Shown in pieces: positions 8,793 through 17,502 of a stretch of DNA of 64,000 nt. The stretch is taken from assembly GCA_002437665.1 (NCBI GenBank), contig DJQW01000001.1:258102-322101 (forward strand), in the 5' to 3' direction. The notes below the pieces were generated by a model that did not search any database, was not told the DNA's origin, and was given only the letters and a program-made list of their open reading frames with translations. Position numbers and translations under genes: made by a program. Numbering within the stretch: the first letter of the stretch is position 1; each line of letters opens with the position of its first letter. The stretch comes from Alphaproteobacteria bacterium UBA6376 (GTDB lineage Bacteria; Pseudomonadota; Alphaproteobacteria; Rs-D84).

Positions 8793-8915
8793 TAATATTT
8801 ACAGCCCCACGCAAAAATGTTATAATTACAACAATAAAGGTGGATACCGCGATGGTATCTGCCACGTCAAACAACGGGTTTTCTGGGGATTTCCCCACGA
8901 AACGGGAGAATATTT

Positions 8916-10988
8916 ATGACAAGCCGTAACGTCGCAGATTTCTGCAAAAATGCCATGGGAACTGTGTTCTTGTTGGCGGGGGCATTTTTTGTTTGTTCAA
9001 CGCTGGTGTCAATTCGCGCCGTGTTTGCTGATCCAATCGCACCGGCAAATACAATGTTGACCACCACGCAATCACCGCGTGCAACCGCGACAAATTCGCG
9101 TCGTAATGGCACGAACGTTGTATCGCGTCGTGACGCCACCACAACTGCAACAAATACCGCAAACAGCGCGCGCAGTGTCGCGGCCCGCACGACCACATCG
9201 CGCACAACCGCCGCGAACACAAATTCATCGCGCAGTGTTGTTGCCCGCACGACAACAAACCCATCACGCAGTGTACGCAGCCGCACGACATCAACCGCGG
9301 CAAACAGCGCGCGTGTATCGTTACAGGGTAACGCAATCCGCGGCAGCAAGACCACATATACCAACACATACACATACCTGAACAACAAATTGTACACGGG
9401 TAACTATTCAAACATCATCGATTCAACGACTGGTTTGATTTCGGCTGATGCGTACAATAACTGTATGGAATCATATTACACATGCATGGACGAAATCTGC
9501 ACCGCACGTAATTCGGCCCAGCGTCGTTGTGCATGCGCCGGCCGTGTCAAGGCATTCGCAGAGGCAGAAACCGCGCTGGAATCCGCCAACGAAGAATTGA
9601 TAAAGGTTTCTGGTGAATTGGCATTGCTGATTGCGAACAAGGGCAAGGACGTATCAGAGGCATTCCAACTGACCGATGCAGAAAAGGTTATGAACTGTGT
9701 TTCATGGCAGGAAACAACCCAGAAATACGGTACAAATTCTGACGAGGCCATCGCATGGTGCAACAACCATTCCATCTATGGCGAAAACGGAAATAAACTG
9801 AGCACTTGTGCAAAGCCATCTTACTGCACCAGCAATGGTAATAATTTTGGTTTTGATATCGCGAACATCGACGGTTCGTCCAGTGATATCTTGGCGTCCC
9901 TGCAATCATGGGCCGATGCCAAGGAAAATACACTGACAATCCTGACCGACGATACCGACAGTTTGACCGACGCGTTCACAAACCTGTCTGATGTCGTGTC
10001 TGGTTTGGCGGGGATTGATGGCGCACTCAGCAGCAGTGATAATTTGAAGGATTCTTTGGCGCAAACATGGGGTTATGAATTGTTTGAATATGCCCACAAC
10101 AATGTTTGCAACCGCGTATTGGATTCCTGCTTTAATGGTATTTATGAGGCATGCGGTACACCACCGTCATCTGGCCGTAAATGTGGCAACGGCGCGTCCC
10201 AGTGCCCATATAACTATAACAGTTATGTCAGCGTGTCGAACACTGGTTCTTATGAATTGAATTTCATTACGCCAAATTCTGGCTATACCGCATCGAACAG
10301 TGCAACATGCTTTGGTTATTCATCATCGTCGGGCGACCCATATTCTAACCTGCGTGGGCCGGTTGCCGATGCACGCCGCAGCATTATGCAGAAATATGCG
10401 CTGGATGCCAACGCGGACTGTGATTCATATGGCGAACAACTGCGCAAGACCGCCCAGAACATCGGCTATCAAAAGGTTGCTGCGCAACAGGCGTTGCAAC
10501 AAAAACGTCTGGAATTTGCAAACGAAGAAAAGACATCTGTCTTGAACGCCGCGGTCACCGCCAGCACGAATTTCAGCGAATGCATCAGCGAAATCTATGA
10601 CTGCTATGAAACGCAGGCGAAATCGAATGCTTCTTGGACAACGGCACGTATCAGAACATATTGTGCCCAGGTTGCAAATGTCCCGCATTGCTATGAAGAA
10701 ATGATTTGCAATCCGTCAACATCGCCGTTCAAGGCCGTTATTGACAAGGCGGACAATGCCCAGTGCAAGAACACCGCGGATTACACAACCAACACATGCC
10801 GCAATATCGTGACATTGAACGATATCTTGAATGGCACGGGCGCGACGGCGGCGGAATGCACATTTGGTGAAAATATAACCTGTGATTCTGCGGCAATGCG
10901 TCAGAAGTGCTTGCTGGATGCAATCGGTACTGACGGCACCAGCACAGACAAGAACGTCTTGCAAACTTGGAAGAAACCAGAACAATAA
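8916..10988 (+). CDS. Large Cys-rich secreted protein A (lineage-specific family)
   Basis: This 690-aa protein has no recognised function. A signal peptide or membrane anchor (VFLLAGAFFVCSTLV, about 16-30) is followed by a ~100-residue low-complexity stretch rich in Arg, Ser, Thr and Ala with recurring SRSVxARTTT, then a Cys-rich region. It shares with the protein at 12451 the motif Y-x-x-C-M-x-x-x-x-x-C-M-D-E-x-C..S-x-Q-x-R-C-x-C, a following coiled-coil-like segment and a SNLRG motif. The many evenly placed cysteines suggest disulphides in the periplasm or on the surface. Start: ATG 8916 with GGGAG upstream. Own terminator. Confidence 0.75.
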   Translation: MTSRNVADFCKNAMGTVFLLAGAFFVCSTLVSIRAVFADPIAPANTMLTTTQSPRATATNSRRNGTNVVSRRDATTTATNTANSARSVAARTTTSRTTAANTNSSRSVVARTTTNPSRSVRSRTTSTAANSARVSLQGNAIRGSKTTYTNTYTYLNNKLYTGNYSNIIDSTTGLISADAYNNCMESYYTCMDEICTARNSAQRRCACAGRVKAFAEAETALESANEELIKVSGELALLIANKGKDVSEAFQLTDAEKVMNCVSWQETTQKYGTNSDEAIAWCNNHSIYGENGNKLSTCAKPSYCTSNGNNFGFDIANIDGSSSDILASLQSWADAKENTLTILTDDTDSLTDAFTNLSDVVSGLAGIDGALSSSDNLKDSLAQTWGYELFEYAHNNVCNRVLDSCFNGIYEACGTPPSSGRKCGNGASQCPYNYNSYVSVSNTGSYELNFITPNSGYTASNSATCFGYSSSSGDPYSNLRGPVADARRSIMQKYALDANADCDSYGEQLRKTAQNIGYQKVAAQQALQQKRLEFANEEKTSVLNAAVTASTNFSECISEIYDCYETQAKSNASWTTARIRTYCAQVANVPHCYEEMICNPSTSPFKAVIDKADNAQCKNTADYTTNTCRNIVTLNDILNGTGATAAECTFGENITCDSAAMRQKCLLDAIGTDGTSTDKNVLQTWKKPEQ

Positions 10989-10989
10989 A

Positions 10990-11012
10990 AAACGGGGCAT
11001 CGCCCCGTTTTT
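10990..11012 (+). terminator. Terminator after Cys-rich protein A
   Basis: AACGGGGC/GCCCCGTT hairpin plus T run. The same hairpin sequence is reused at 37493 and 49606. Confidence 0.88.
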
Positions 11013-11079
11013 TATTAGTGAATAAGTGATATAGTGACAAAGTAATATAATTTTAGAATACCAAACTAAAAAACTTGTC

Positions 11080-11102
11080 ATTCCGGTGCTTGACACCGGA
11101 AT
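11080..11102. repeat. REP-like palindrome
   Basis: ATTCCGGTG (11080-11088) and CACCGGAAT (11094-11102) form a perfect 9-bp stem in a TGTCATTCC context. The 424-bp gap 10989-11412 holds only this, the pair below and the rplU promoter. Confidence 0.6.
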
Positions 11103-11150
11103 CTAGGTAATAATGTTGCGCCACCGGCGCACTTATTTTTTACTGGATTG

Positions 11151-11230
11151 CCATGCGTCGCTTGCGCTTGCTCGCAATGACAGAGGTTCTAGCTCTTTTG
11201 TCATTGCGAGTGTAACGAAGCAATCCAGTA
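11151..11230. repeat. Two inverted copies of the TGTCATTGCGAG..CAATCCAGTA repeat
   Basis: One copy lies at 11199-11230 (+). A second, inverted copy lies at 11151-11182, so the pair could fold into a long cruciform. Related single copies are at 12300, 37647 and 42380. Confidence 0.75.
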
Positions 11231-11329
11231 AATTAAACTTGTCCGCCAACGGCGCACTTCATTACTCTCTGCTCTCTACTCTTTGCTCTCTCTCTATTAG
11301 TGGTTTGTTGTAACTTTTCGTCAAAATAC

Positions 11330-11357
11330 TTGACTTTTTGTAAAAAAATGTTACTTT
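11330..11357 (+). promoter_or_regulatory. rplU-rpmA promoter
   Basis: TTGACT (11330-11335), a 16-bp spacer and TACTTT (11352-11357), about 55 nt before rplU. Confidence 0.45.
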
Positions 11358-11412
11358 TGTAGCAAGTTTTATACAAAACGCAGAACAAGAACAATACAAA
11401 AGAGAAAGAAGT

Positions 11413-11712
11413 ATGAGCAATTTCGCAATCTTTCAAACCGGCGGCAAACAGTATCGCGTGCAAGCAGGCGATGTTGTCAAGGTTGAAAAACTGGACGCCG
11501 AAGGTACGGTTGAATTTGACCAGGTTTTGATGATTGGTGACAAAATCGGCACACCGTTTATCGACGGGGCCAAGGTTATTGCCACTGTCGTTGAACAGAA
11601 ACGCGCTGACAAGGTTTTGGTGTTCAAGAAAAAACGCCGCCAGAACTATCGCCGCACACGTGGCCACCGTCAGTATATCACTGTTGTGAAAATCACAGAG
11701 ATTAAGGACTAA
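11413..11712 (+). CDS. rplU: 50S ribosomal protein bL21
   Basis: This 99-aa protein is a full-length bL21: FAIFQTGGKQYRVQAGDVVKVEKLD at the N-terminus and KKKRRQNYRRTRGHRQ near the C-terminus are diagnostic. It binds 23S rRNA in the large subunit. It is followed 11 nt later by rpmA, the universal bacterial rplU-rpmA operon. An AGAAAGAAG purine stretch acts as SD. The usual downstream obg/cgtA gene is not here; the operon ends after rpmA. Confidence 0.98.
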   Translation: MSNFAIFQTGGKQYRVQAGDVVKVEKLDAEGTVEFDQVLMIGDKIGTPFIDGAKVIATVVEQKRADKVLVFKKKRRQNYRRTRGHRQYITVVKITEIKD

Positions 11713-11723
11713 GGAGTTTACTT

Positions 11724-11984
11724 ATGGCACACAAGAAAGCAGGTTCGGCGACCACTAACGGACGCGACTCAGAAGGACGTCGTTTAGGCGTCAAAAAATC
11801 TGGTGGCAGCCGCGTTATCCCAGGTAACATCATCATTCGCCAGCGTGGCACATCTGTGCACCCAGGGTTGAATGTTGGTATGGGCAAAGACCACACATTG
11901 TTTGCAAAAATCGCAGGCATTGTGAAATTCAAAAAGGGTCTGGGCGATCGCAAGACAGTATCTGTCGAACCAGAAGCAAAATAA
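11724..11984 (+). CDS. rpmA: 50S ribosomal protein bL27
   Basis: This 86-aa protein opens MAHKKAGSATTNGRDSEG, the flexible N-terminal arm that reaches the peptidyl-transferase centre, then RRLGVKKSGG and GNIIIRQRGT. The N-terminus begins directly with A-H-K-K, so no Firmicutes-type pre-sequence is present. It has a clear AGGAG SD and is cotranscribed with rplU. Confidence 0.98.
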   Translation: MAHKKAGSATTNGRDSEGRRLGVKKSGGSRVIPGNIIIRQRGTSVHPGLNVGMGKDHTLFAKIAGIVKFKKGLGDRKTVSVEPEAK

Positions 11985-12012
11985 AAAACGCCCCATCGGG
12001 GCGTTTTTTATT
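11984..12012 (+). terminator. rplU-rpmA terminator
   Basis: ACGCCCC/GGGGCGT stem flanked by A and T runs. Confidence 0.88.
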
Positions 12013-12066
12013 AGAGCATAGATAACAGAGCATAGATAATAGATAGTGCGCCAACGGCGCACATAT

Positions 12067-12235
12067 TTGTCATTCCTGCGCAGGCAGGAATAGGGACTTT
12101 GAAATTACCGGCATTCGTTTATGTACAATTTTCATAGCTTACACAAAACACGACATTTTGTATTTGTAGCCGCTCTCTGCGTTCGTACTGCTTAGACCCT
12201 ATTCCTGCCTGCGCAGGAATGACAAGTTTTTAAGT
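12067..12235. repeat. Inverted pair of TGTCATTCCTGCGCAGG palindromes
   Basis: The palindrome ATTCCTGC-GCAG-GCAGGAAT occurs near 12071-12091, and its inverted counterpart ATTCCTGC-CTGC-GCAGGAAT near 12204-12224, each with GTCATT flanks and separated by ~110 bp with no ORF. Each half folds alone and the halves can also pair with each other. This lies in the 457-bp gene-free spacer 11985-12441. Confidence 0.7.
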
Positions 12236-12299
12236 TCTCTACTATTACCATTATATTGCCTGTGGGTTGCTGCCATTGTTGTATCACTTCCTGCACCCC

Positions 12300-12410
12300 T
12301 GTCATTGCGAGCGCAGCGCGGCAATCCAGTAAATTAAATTGTCCGCCAATGGCGGACACAAAATTTGAACTTTGAACTCTGAACTTTGAACTTTTTATAT
12401 GAACTTTCGT
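12300..12410. repeat. TGTCATTGCGAG repeat plus GTTCAAAG-type units
   Basis: One + copy of the TGTCATTGCGAG..CAATCCAGTA repeat (12300-12330), then GTCCGCC-AAT-GGCGGAC (12341-12357), then TTTGAACTTTGAACTCTG units to about 12410. Confidence 0.65.
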
Positions 12411-12434
12411 CTTTTATGTCGCTGGTACTTGTGA

Positions 12435-12440
12435 TATAAT
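12435..12440 (+). promoter_or_regulatory. Extended -10 box giving a leaderless start
   Basis: TGATATAAT ends 10 nt before the ATG at 12451 (and 1 nt before an in-frame ATG at 12442), with no SD. Confidence 0.55.
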
Positions 12441-12450
12441 TATGCCAAGT

Positions 12451-14616
12451 ATGAAAAAGTTTCTGACATGTTTTTTTGCGTTGGCTTGTTTCGCGCCGAC
12501 GGCGTTTGCCGCGACCGCGGCGTCTGTTACGCCATCACGCGTAATCCCAACCGCAACCAAGTCAGACAGTGATTCGTCACGCACGGTGTCATCGCGCACC
12601 GCCACGCGCACAACCGATACCACAACATCTGTGCGCAGTGCCGCATCCACATCAAACACCACCACACGCAGTGCGACGGCCGCCGCACGTGCGTCCAGTG
12701 CAAATGGCAATGTTTCCACATCACGCACGGGATTGGATGCCGCGGTCAACACCAGTGGTCGTAATTCGCGGGTCGAGGCCGCCAGTATAAACAGCAACCC
12801 CGCTGTTCGTCGTTTGGGGTTGACATTGCGCCCATCAACCGCAGAGGTTGGCGGTCGTGCCAAAATCGCCGGCACGGACACCCAGACGGGATCAAACATA
12901 TCATCGGAAATTCGTAATTTATCAACACGCGCGGCAACCAAAACGGTCAGTGCGGAATCCATCGCCGATGCCAAGGAACGCTTGGAACAGACCGCCAGTT
13001 TGAACAAGTCGTGTCAGGAACAGTACAATGATTGCATGGATCAGTTCTGTGCGGTGATTGATTCTAATCAAAAGCGTTGCAGTTGCAGTGCAAACCTGTC
13101 CAAGTATACCAAGGTCGAAGACGCCGTCAAAGACGCCAATACCCAGTTGAACGAGGTTGCGCAGCGTATCCGCTACGTTGGCTTGTCGGCGGACGAAATC
13201 CGCGCAATTATGTCCGCGACCGAGGCCGAAGAGGCCCTGTCCGGTACGGTTGACACAACCGAAACCCGCAACATGCTGGAACAGATTGAGGCATTGATTA
13301 AAGATCCCAAGAGTTCTACATCGTATTCATCGGACACGTACACTGGTCTGGACATGGATTTGGACTTTACGTCCGACACCAGCGATTTATTCAATCTGGA
13401 TTTCCTGAGCACGAACACGGGCAGTTTTTCAAACCTGCGTGGCACGGAATTATACAACGCTGCGAAAAAGCGTTGCAACACCGTATTGACCCAGTGTAAA
13501 GAGGTTGGCGCAACGTCCCAGCAGATTACCGGTAATTACGATTTGGCAATCGACAAGGATTGCATCGCGTACGAACAGGGCCTGACCAAAATGAACGAAA
13601 CATTGGTGTCCAATGTGCGCAGTGCAAATCGTATGTTGCAAAAGGCCAGATTGGCCGTATTGCAAAACAAGAATCAATATGATGCCAAGGGTTGCATTGG
13701 TGCGCTGGACGCATGCATGACTGATGATATGGTGTGCGGTGATGACTATGTAAAATGCCTTGACCCGACCAAGGTTTATATTGACGAAAATGGCAAGGTT
13801 GTATTGGGCCAAAACATCACGAACATCACCAAGTTTATGGAGAATTATAATAACGCAGGTATTGATGCCAGTTTCTTGAAAGATTCGTACGGCATGTCAA
13901 TCAATACGACAAATTGCACGGCAACTGTCGCTGGCGATAAAAAGGTCGGCAATAATGGTGCATGCGTTGCGGGTTACCTGATGCACAAAATCGGTACAGG
14001 GCAAAAGGTTACCGACGAAGGGTTGTGTCGCGCGGTTCTGGACAAATGTCAGGCATACACATATGACAAAAACGGCAATTACATGGCGTACAATGACATT
14101 GTTGTGAATTATGTCCAGCGTGCGCTGGTCAATGTTCGTGCCGCCCAGCAACAGATTATATCGGACTATGCATCGTCATGTATGCTGGACATTGCAACGT
14201 GCTATAACCAACAGGTGACACAGGTCAACGCATGGTCGTCATCGGCCAGCATCGGCAGTGTGTACAACGTTATGCGTGGTGCGTGCCGCAATGTCGCATT
14301 GACATGTGCATATGCTGTATTTGCAGAGGAACCCAATTTGTGCAGTTCTAGTGATACCTGTATCGAGAATATTTCTGAAATGTTCTATCAGTCATTGTTG
14401 TGTCCAGATAATTCAACATACACAACAACGGAGGGTACAGCAGGTGTGAACAATTATGTAAATGACCGTTGTGTATGTAACAAGGGTTATACACCATTCA
14501 GTGGTCAATGCTTGGTAGAATGTGTCAAAGATATAGAAACGCGTAACAGTTATGGTACATGTGTTTGTATCGATGGATACACACGTGTCAATGGGATTTG
14601 CACGGCAAATAAATAA
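12451..14616 (+). CDS. Large Cys-rich secreted protein B (paralogue of protein A)
   Basis: This 721-aa protein has no recognised function. A clean signal peptide (MKKFLTCFFALACFAPTAFA) precedes a Ser/Thr/Arg/Ala-rich region to about residue 110, then YNDCMDQFCAVIDSNQKRC with CSC, homologous to protein A, and a helical segment. A second Cys-rich half follows (GCIGALDACMTDDMVCGDDYVKC, SSCMLDIATC). The C-terminus ends in two EGF-like CVC-x-x-GYT-x-x-x-G-x-C units. An in-frame ATG at 12442 is possible, but the signal peptide begins at 12451. A surface or periplasmic structural role, or a substrate for the nearby VirB6-like system, is inference only. Confidence 0.75.
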   Translation: MKKFLTCFFALACFAPTAFAATAASVTPSRVIPTATKSDSDSSRTVSSRTATRTTDTTTSVRSAASTSNTTTRSATAAARASSANGNVSTSRTGLDAAVNTSGRNSRVEAASINSNPAVRRLGLTLRPSTAEVGGRAKIAGTDTQTGSNISSEIRNLSTRAATKTVSAESIADAKERLEQTASLNKSCQEQYNDCMDQFCAVIDSNQKRCSCSANLSKYTKVEDAVKDANTQLNEVAQRIRYVGLSADEIRAIMSATEAEEALSGTVDTTETRNMLEQIEALIKDPKSSTSYSSDTYTGLDMDLDFTSDTSDLFNLDFLSTNTGSFSNLRGTELYNAAKKRCNTVLTQCKEVGATSQQITGNYDLAIDKDCIAYEQGLTKMNETLVSNVRSANRMLQKARLAVLQNKNQYDAKGCIGALDACMTDDMVCGDDYVKCLDPTKVYIDENGKVVLGQNITNITKFMENYNNAGIDASFLKDSYGMSINTTNCTATVAGDKKVGNNGACVAGYLMHKIGTGQKVTDEGLCRAVLDKCQAYTYDKNGNYMAYNDIVVNYVQRALVNVRAAQQQIISDYASSCMLDIATCYNQQVTQVNAWSSSASIGSVYNVMRGACRNVALTCAYAVFAEEPNLCSSSDTCIENISEMFYQSLLCPDNSTYTTTEGTAGVNNYVNDRCVCNKGYTPFSGQCLVECVKDIETRNSYGTCVCIDGYTRVNGICTANK

Positions 14617-14642
14617 AAAAAACGCCCGTTTGGGCGTTTTTT
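14616..14642. terminator. Bidirectional terminator between protein B and dnaQ
   Basis: AAAACGCCC/GGGCGTTTT stem flanked by A and T runs between two convergent genes. Confidence 0.88.
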
Positions 14643-15318
14643 ATTTATTCAACTTTTCCATAAATGCGTTGTGATTTTCCAGTTCATCTGGGTGCGCAGG
14701 GAATGTGCGATGTGGAAAATCACCACCTGTTTTTGGCGTCTTCAAAAACGCATCGTGTTGTTTCGCAATAATTTCACTGATGTCTGGGGCTGGTGCGGTG
14801 TTTTCCAGTTCCTTGTACACCTTGGCCAAAATTTCCGCGTCAATCAACGCACCGTGCGCGTCGGCACGTGCGGTCAGTGATATTCCATACCATTTGGCCA
14901 ACGCGTCCAATGAATAACTTTTTGGCCCAAAAACACGGTTGCGCGCAATGATAATAGAATCCAACTGGCGCGAACGTGGAATCTGGGGCAGGTTCAGCAT
15001 TTCCAATTCGTGATTGATAAATGGAAAGTCAAAGTCAATACCGTTATGCGCAACCAGTGGCGCATCGCCAATAAATTCCAAGAATTTCGGCGCGATAACA
15101 GACATCTTGGGCTTGTCTTCCAAAAAAGCATTGGAAATCTTGTGAACCATATATGTTTCTGGGGGAATAATTTTCCCCTCTGGATTTATATATTCGTGGA
15201 ATGTGTTGTCGGTAATGCGCCCGTCGACCATTTCAACCGCGCCAATTTCAATACAGCGGTCGCCCCGCAAATATTCAAATCCTGTGGTTTCAATATCGAA
15301 GCAAATAACGCGCGCCAT
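14641..15318 (-). CDS. dnaQ: DNA polymerase III epsilon subunit (3'-5' proofreading exonuclease)
   Basis: This 225-aa DEDDh exonuclease has FDIETTG (Exo I, about 7-13), HNGIDFDFPFIN (Exo II, about 95) and the HGALIDAEILAKVY block (Exo III) with its catalytic His and Asp. It would proofread for the replicative polymerase. The C-terminal ~45 residues are the linker that binds the alpha subunit in the family. Monocistronic, convergent with protein B and divergent from the helicase gene. Confidence 0.95.
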   Translation of the reverse strand: MARVICFDIETTGFEYLRGDRCIEIGAVEMVDGRITDNTFHEYINPEGKIIPPETYMVHKISNAFLEDKPKMSVIAPKFLEFIGDAPLVAHNGIDFDFPFINHELEMLNLPQIPRSRQLDSIIIARNRVFGPKSYSLDALAKWYGISLTARADAHGALIDAEILAKVYKELENTAPAPDISEIIAKQHDAFLKTPKTGGDFPHRTFPAHPDELENHNAFMEKLNK

Positions 15319-15373
15319 AACCGTCCCTTTCCTGTGATAAAAATATATTTTTGATATGTTGTTGCGCGTGTAT

Positions 15374-15379
15374 TATAAT
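15374..15379 (+). promoter_or_regulatory. -10 box giving a leaderless GTG start
   Basis: A perfect TATAAT lies 6 nt before GTG 15386. Confidence 0.55.
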
Positions 15380-15385
15380 AAACGC

Positions 15386-17500
15386 GTGAATCTAAATCTA
15401 GAAAATCTTAACCCTGAACAAAAATTAGCCGTCACAACAACCGATGGGCCGTTACTGGTGCTGTCGGGGGCCGGCACGGGCAAGACGCGCGTGCTGACCA
15501 CGCGTGTGGCGTATATATTAAATTCTGGTCTGGCAATGCCGTGGCAGGTTCTGGCACTGACATTTACGAATCGTGCGGCGAATGAAATGAAAACGCGTAT
15601 CGCCGAATTTGCGGACGATGCGGCCACGTGGCGTCCGTCTGATTTGTGGTGTGGGACATTCCATTCGATTTGCCTGCGCATATTGCGCGCAAATGCGGCG
15701 GCCGCCGGCCTGCGTCGTGATTTCCTGATTTATGGCGAAGATGATCAAAAGGCGACCCTGAAAAACATTTTTGCCGATATGTCATTGGATGCCAAGGATT
15801 ACAATCCGTCCGATTGGGTGGAACGCATTTCCGCAATCAAGGACAAGGGTCTGCGTCATGGTGACGATATTACGGTCAGTGACGTTGCCAAAAAAATTCT
15901 GGACGCATATAACGCAGAATTGGCGCGTCTGGGCGCGGTTGATTTTGGTGATATAATATTACACGTGTTGAACCTGTTCGATAAAAATCCGGACATTCTG
16001 GCGCGTTATGCGCGGCAATTCAAATACATTATGGTTGATGAATTTCAGGACACCAATCGTGCCCAGATGCAATTTTTGGAAATGCTGACGCGTGATACGG
16101 ACGCACCGAATATTTGTTGCGTTGGTGATGATGACCAGTCGATTTATTCATGGCGCGGTGCGGAAATCAAAAATATTTTAGGATTCGAACAGAAATTCAA
16201 AAATGCCCAGATAATTCGTTTGGAAACAAATTACCGCAGCACGCCAAATATTCTGGGGGCGGCAAATTCATTGATTCGCCATAATCAGGGCCGCTTGGGC
16301 AAGGATTTACGTACCGCCACCAACAGTAATTCTGGTGAACCGGTATATGTTTTAACACTGCCGTCCGATTGGGACGAGGCACGCATTATCGCCGACACAA
16401 TTATGCGACGCGGCGGCGGTGTGCCGTATTCTGATTTTGCGGTATTGATTCGCGCAGGCAGTTTGTCGCGCCTGTTCGAAGAAGAATTTACATCGCGCGG
16501 GATTCCGTATAAATTGGTTGGCGCGACCAAGTTCTATGATCGCATGGAAATTCGTGACGCGATTGCATATTTGCGCCTGTTGGTGTATCCATTTGACGAT
16601 ATGTCGTTCACGCGTATCATCGGCAAACCGCGCCGTGGTTTTGGCCCATCTGCGATTGCAAAATTCAGGGCACAGGGCACAAACCTGATGGACGGATTGC
16701 GCGCGGCGCAGTTATCGGGAAAACAGGGCGCGGCGGCCACGGAATTTTTATCGGCATTTGATTTTGATTGGGCGGGTATGCACCCAATGGATGCGGCGCG
16801 CACAATATTGGAAAAATCGGGCTATATAAATTATTGGCGCACGTCCAAGGATACGGATGCCGGCGAACGGTTGGACAATATTCGTGAATTGATAACAAAC
16901 GTAATTGCAAAGTATGATACGTTGCCGGATTTCTTGGAACATGCGGCATTGATGACGGCGGACGACAATGATAACGATGCCACGCCCGTGATTGATGCAG
17001 TCAGCATTATGACCATTCACGCGGCCAAGGGACTGGAATTTAACACAGTATTTTTGCCCGCATGGGAAGATGGCATTTTCCCAAATGACATGGCGATTGA
17101 CGGTGGCGGATTGGAAGAAGAACGCCGCTTGGCATACGTGGCAATCACGCGTGCGCGTCGTCGTGCAATTATTTCAAACGCAATGTCGCGCATGGTGTTC
17201 GGCTCGCGCCAGTATAATTCGCCCAGCCGTTTTATCACGGAAATGGACAATCATTTCTTGGATTTCCAAGGGGGCGGCCCGCGCAATATTCGCACGTCAA
17301 CCGCGCCCCGTCCGTCATACACCGCGCGTCGCCCCACGCCACAGTCCACCGCACCCAAAAGCGTGGTTGGGCGTCTGGTATCGCACGCCGATATGGGACG
17401 CGGTGTTGTTATCGAAGATGCGGGTAATATTTTAACTGTTGCATTCCGCACACGTGGTATAAAAAAGGTCGCACGTGATTATCTGGAATTTGTAGACTGA
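15386..17500 (+). CDS. uvrD: UvrD/PcrA-type superfamily 1 DNA helicase
   Basis: This 704-aa 3'-5' helicase for nucleotide-excision and mismatch repair has the full SF1A motif set: LVLSGAGTGKTRVL (Walker A), FTNRAANEMKTR (Ia), DEFQDTN (II), GDDDQSIYSWRGA (III), ETNYRST (IV), HAAKGLEFNTVFLP (V) and EERRLAYVAITRAR (VI). A short Tudor-like C-terminal tail (RLVSHADMGRGV) is present. The open frame runs 10 codons further 5', but GTG 15386 starts 6 nt after a TATAAT box and right before the conserved LNPEQ; it is the likely start. PcrA/UvrD naming is interchangeable here. Confidence 0.93.
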   Translation: MNLNLENLNPEQKLAVTTTDGPLLVLSGAGTGKTRVLTTRVAYILNSGLAMPWQVLALTFTNRAANEMKTRIAEFADDAATWRPSDLWCGTFHSICLRILRANAAAAGLRRDFLIYGEDDQKATLKNIFADMSLDAKDYNPSDWVERISAIKDKGLRHGDDITVSDVAKKILDAYNAELARLGAVDFGDIILHVLNLFDKNPDILARYARQFKYIMVDEFQDTNRAQMQFLEMLTRDTDAPNICCVGDDDQSIYSWRGAEIKNILGFEQKFKNAQIIRLETNYRSTPNILGAANSLIRHNQGRLGKDLRTATNSNSGEPVYVLTLPSDWDEARIIADTIMRRGGGVPYSDFAVLIRAGSLSRLFEEEFTSRGIPYKLVGATKFYDRMEIRDAIAYLRLLVYPFDDMSFTRIIGKPRRGFGPSAIAKFRAQGTNLMDGLRAAQLSGKQGAAATEFLSAFDFDWAGMHPMDAARTILEKSGYINYWRTSKDTDAGERLDNIRELITNVIAKYDTLPDFLEHAALMTADDNDNDATPVIDAVSIMTIHAAKGLEFNTVFLPAWEDGIFPNDMAIDGGGLEEERRLAYVAITRARRRAIISNAMSRMVFGSRQYNSPSRFITEMDNHFLDFQGGGPRNIRTSTAPRPSYTARRPTPQSTAPKSVVGRLVSHADMGRGVVIEDAGNILTVAFRTRGIKKVARDYLEFVD

Positions 17501-17502
17501 TT

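Noticed and set aside
10716..11312. Minus-strand and plus-strand frames across the repeat-rich spacer before rplU
   Set aside because: They run through palindromic repeats and antisense to protein A; no start signals or family resemblance.
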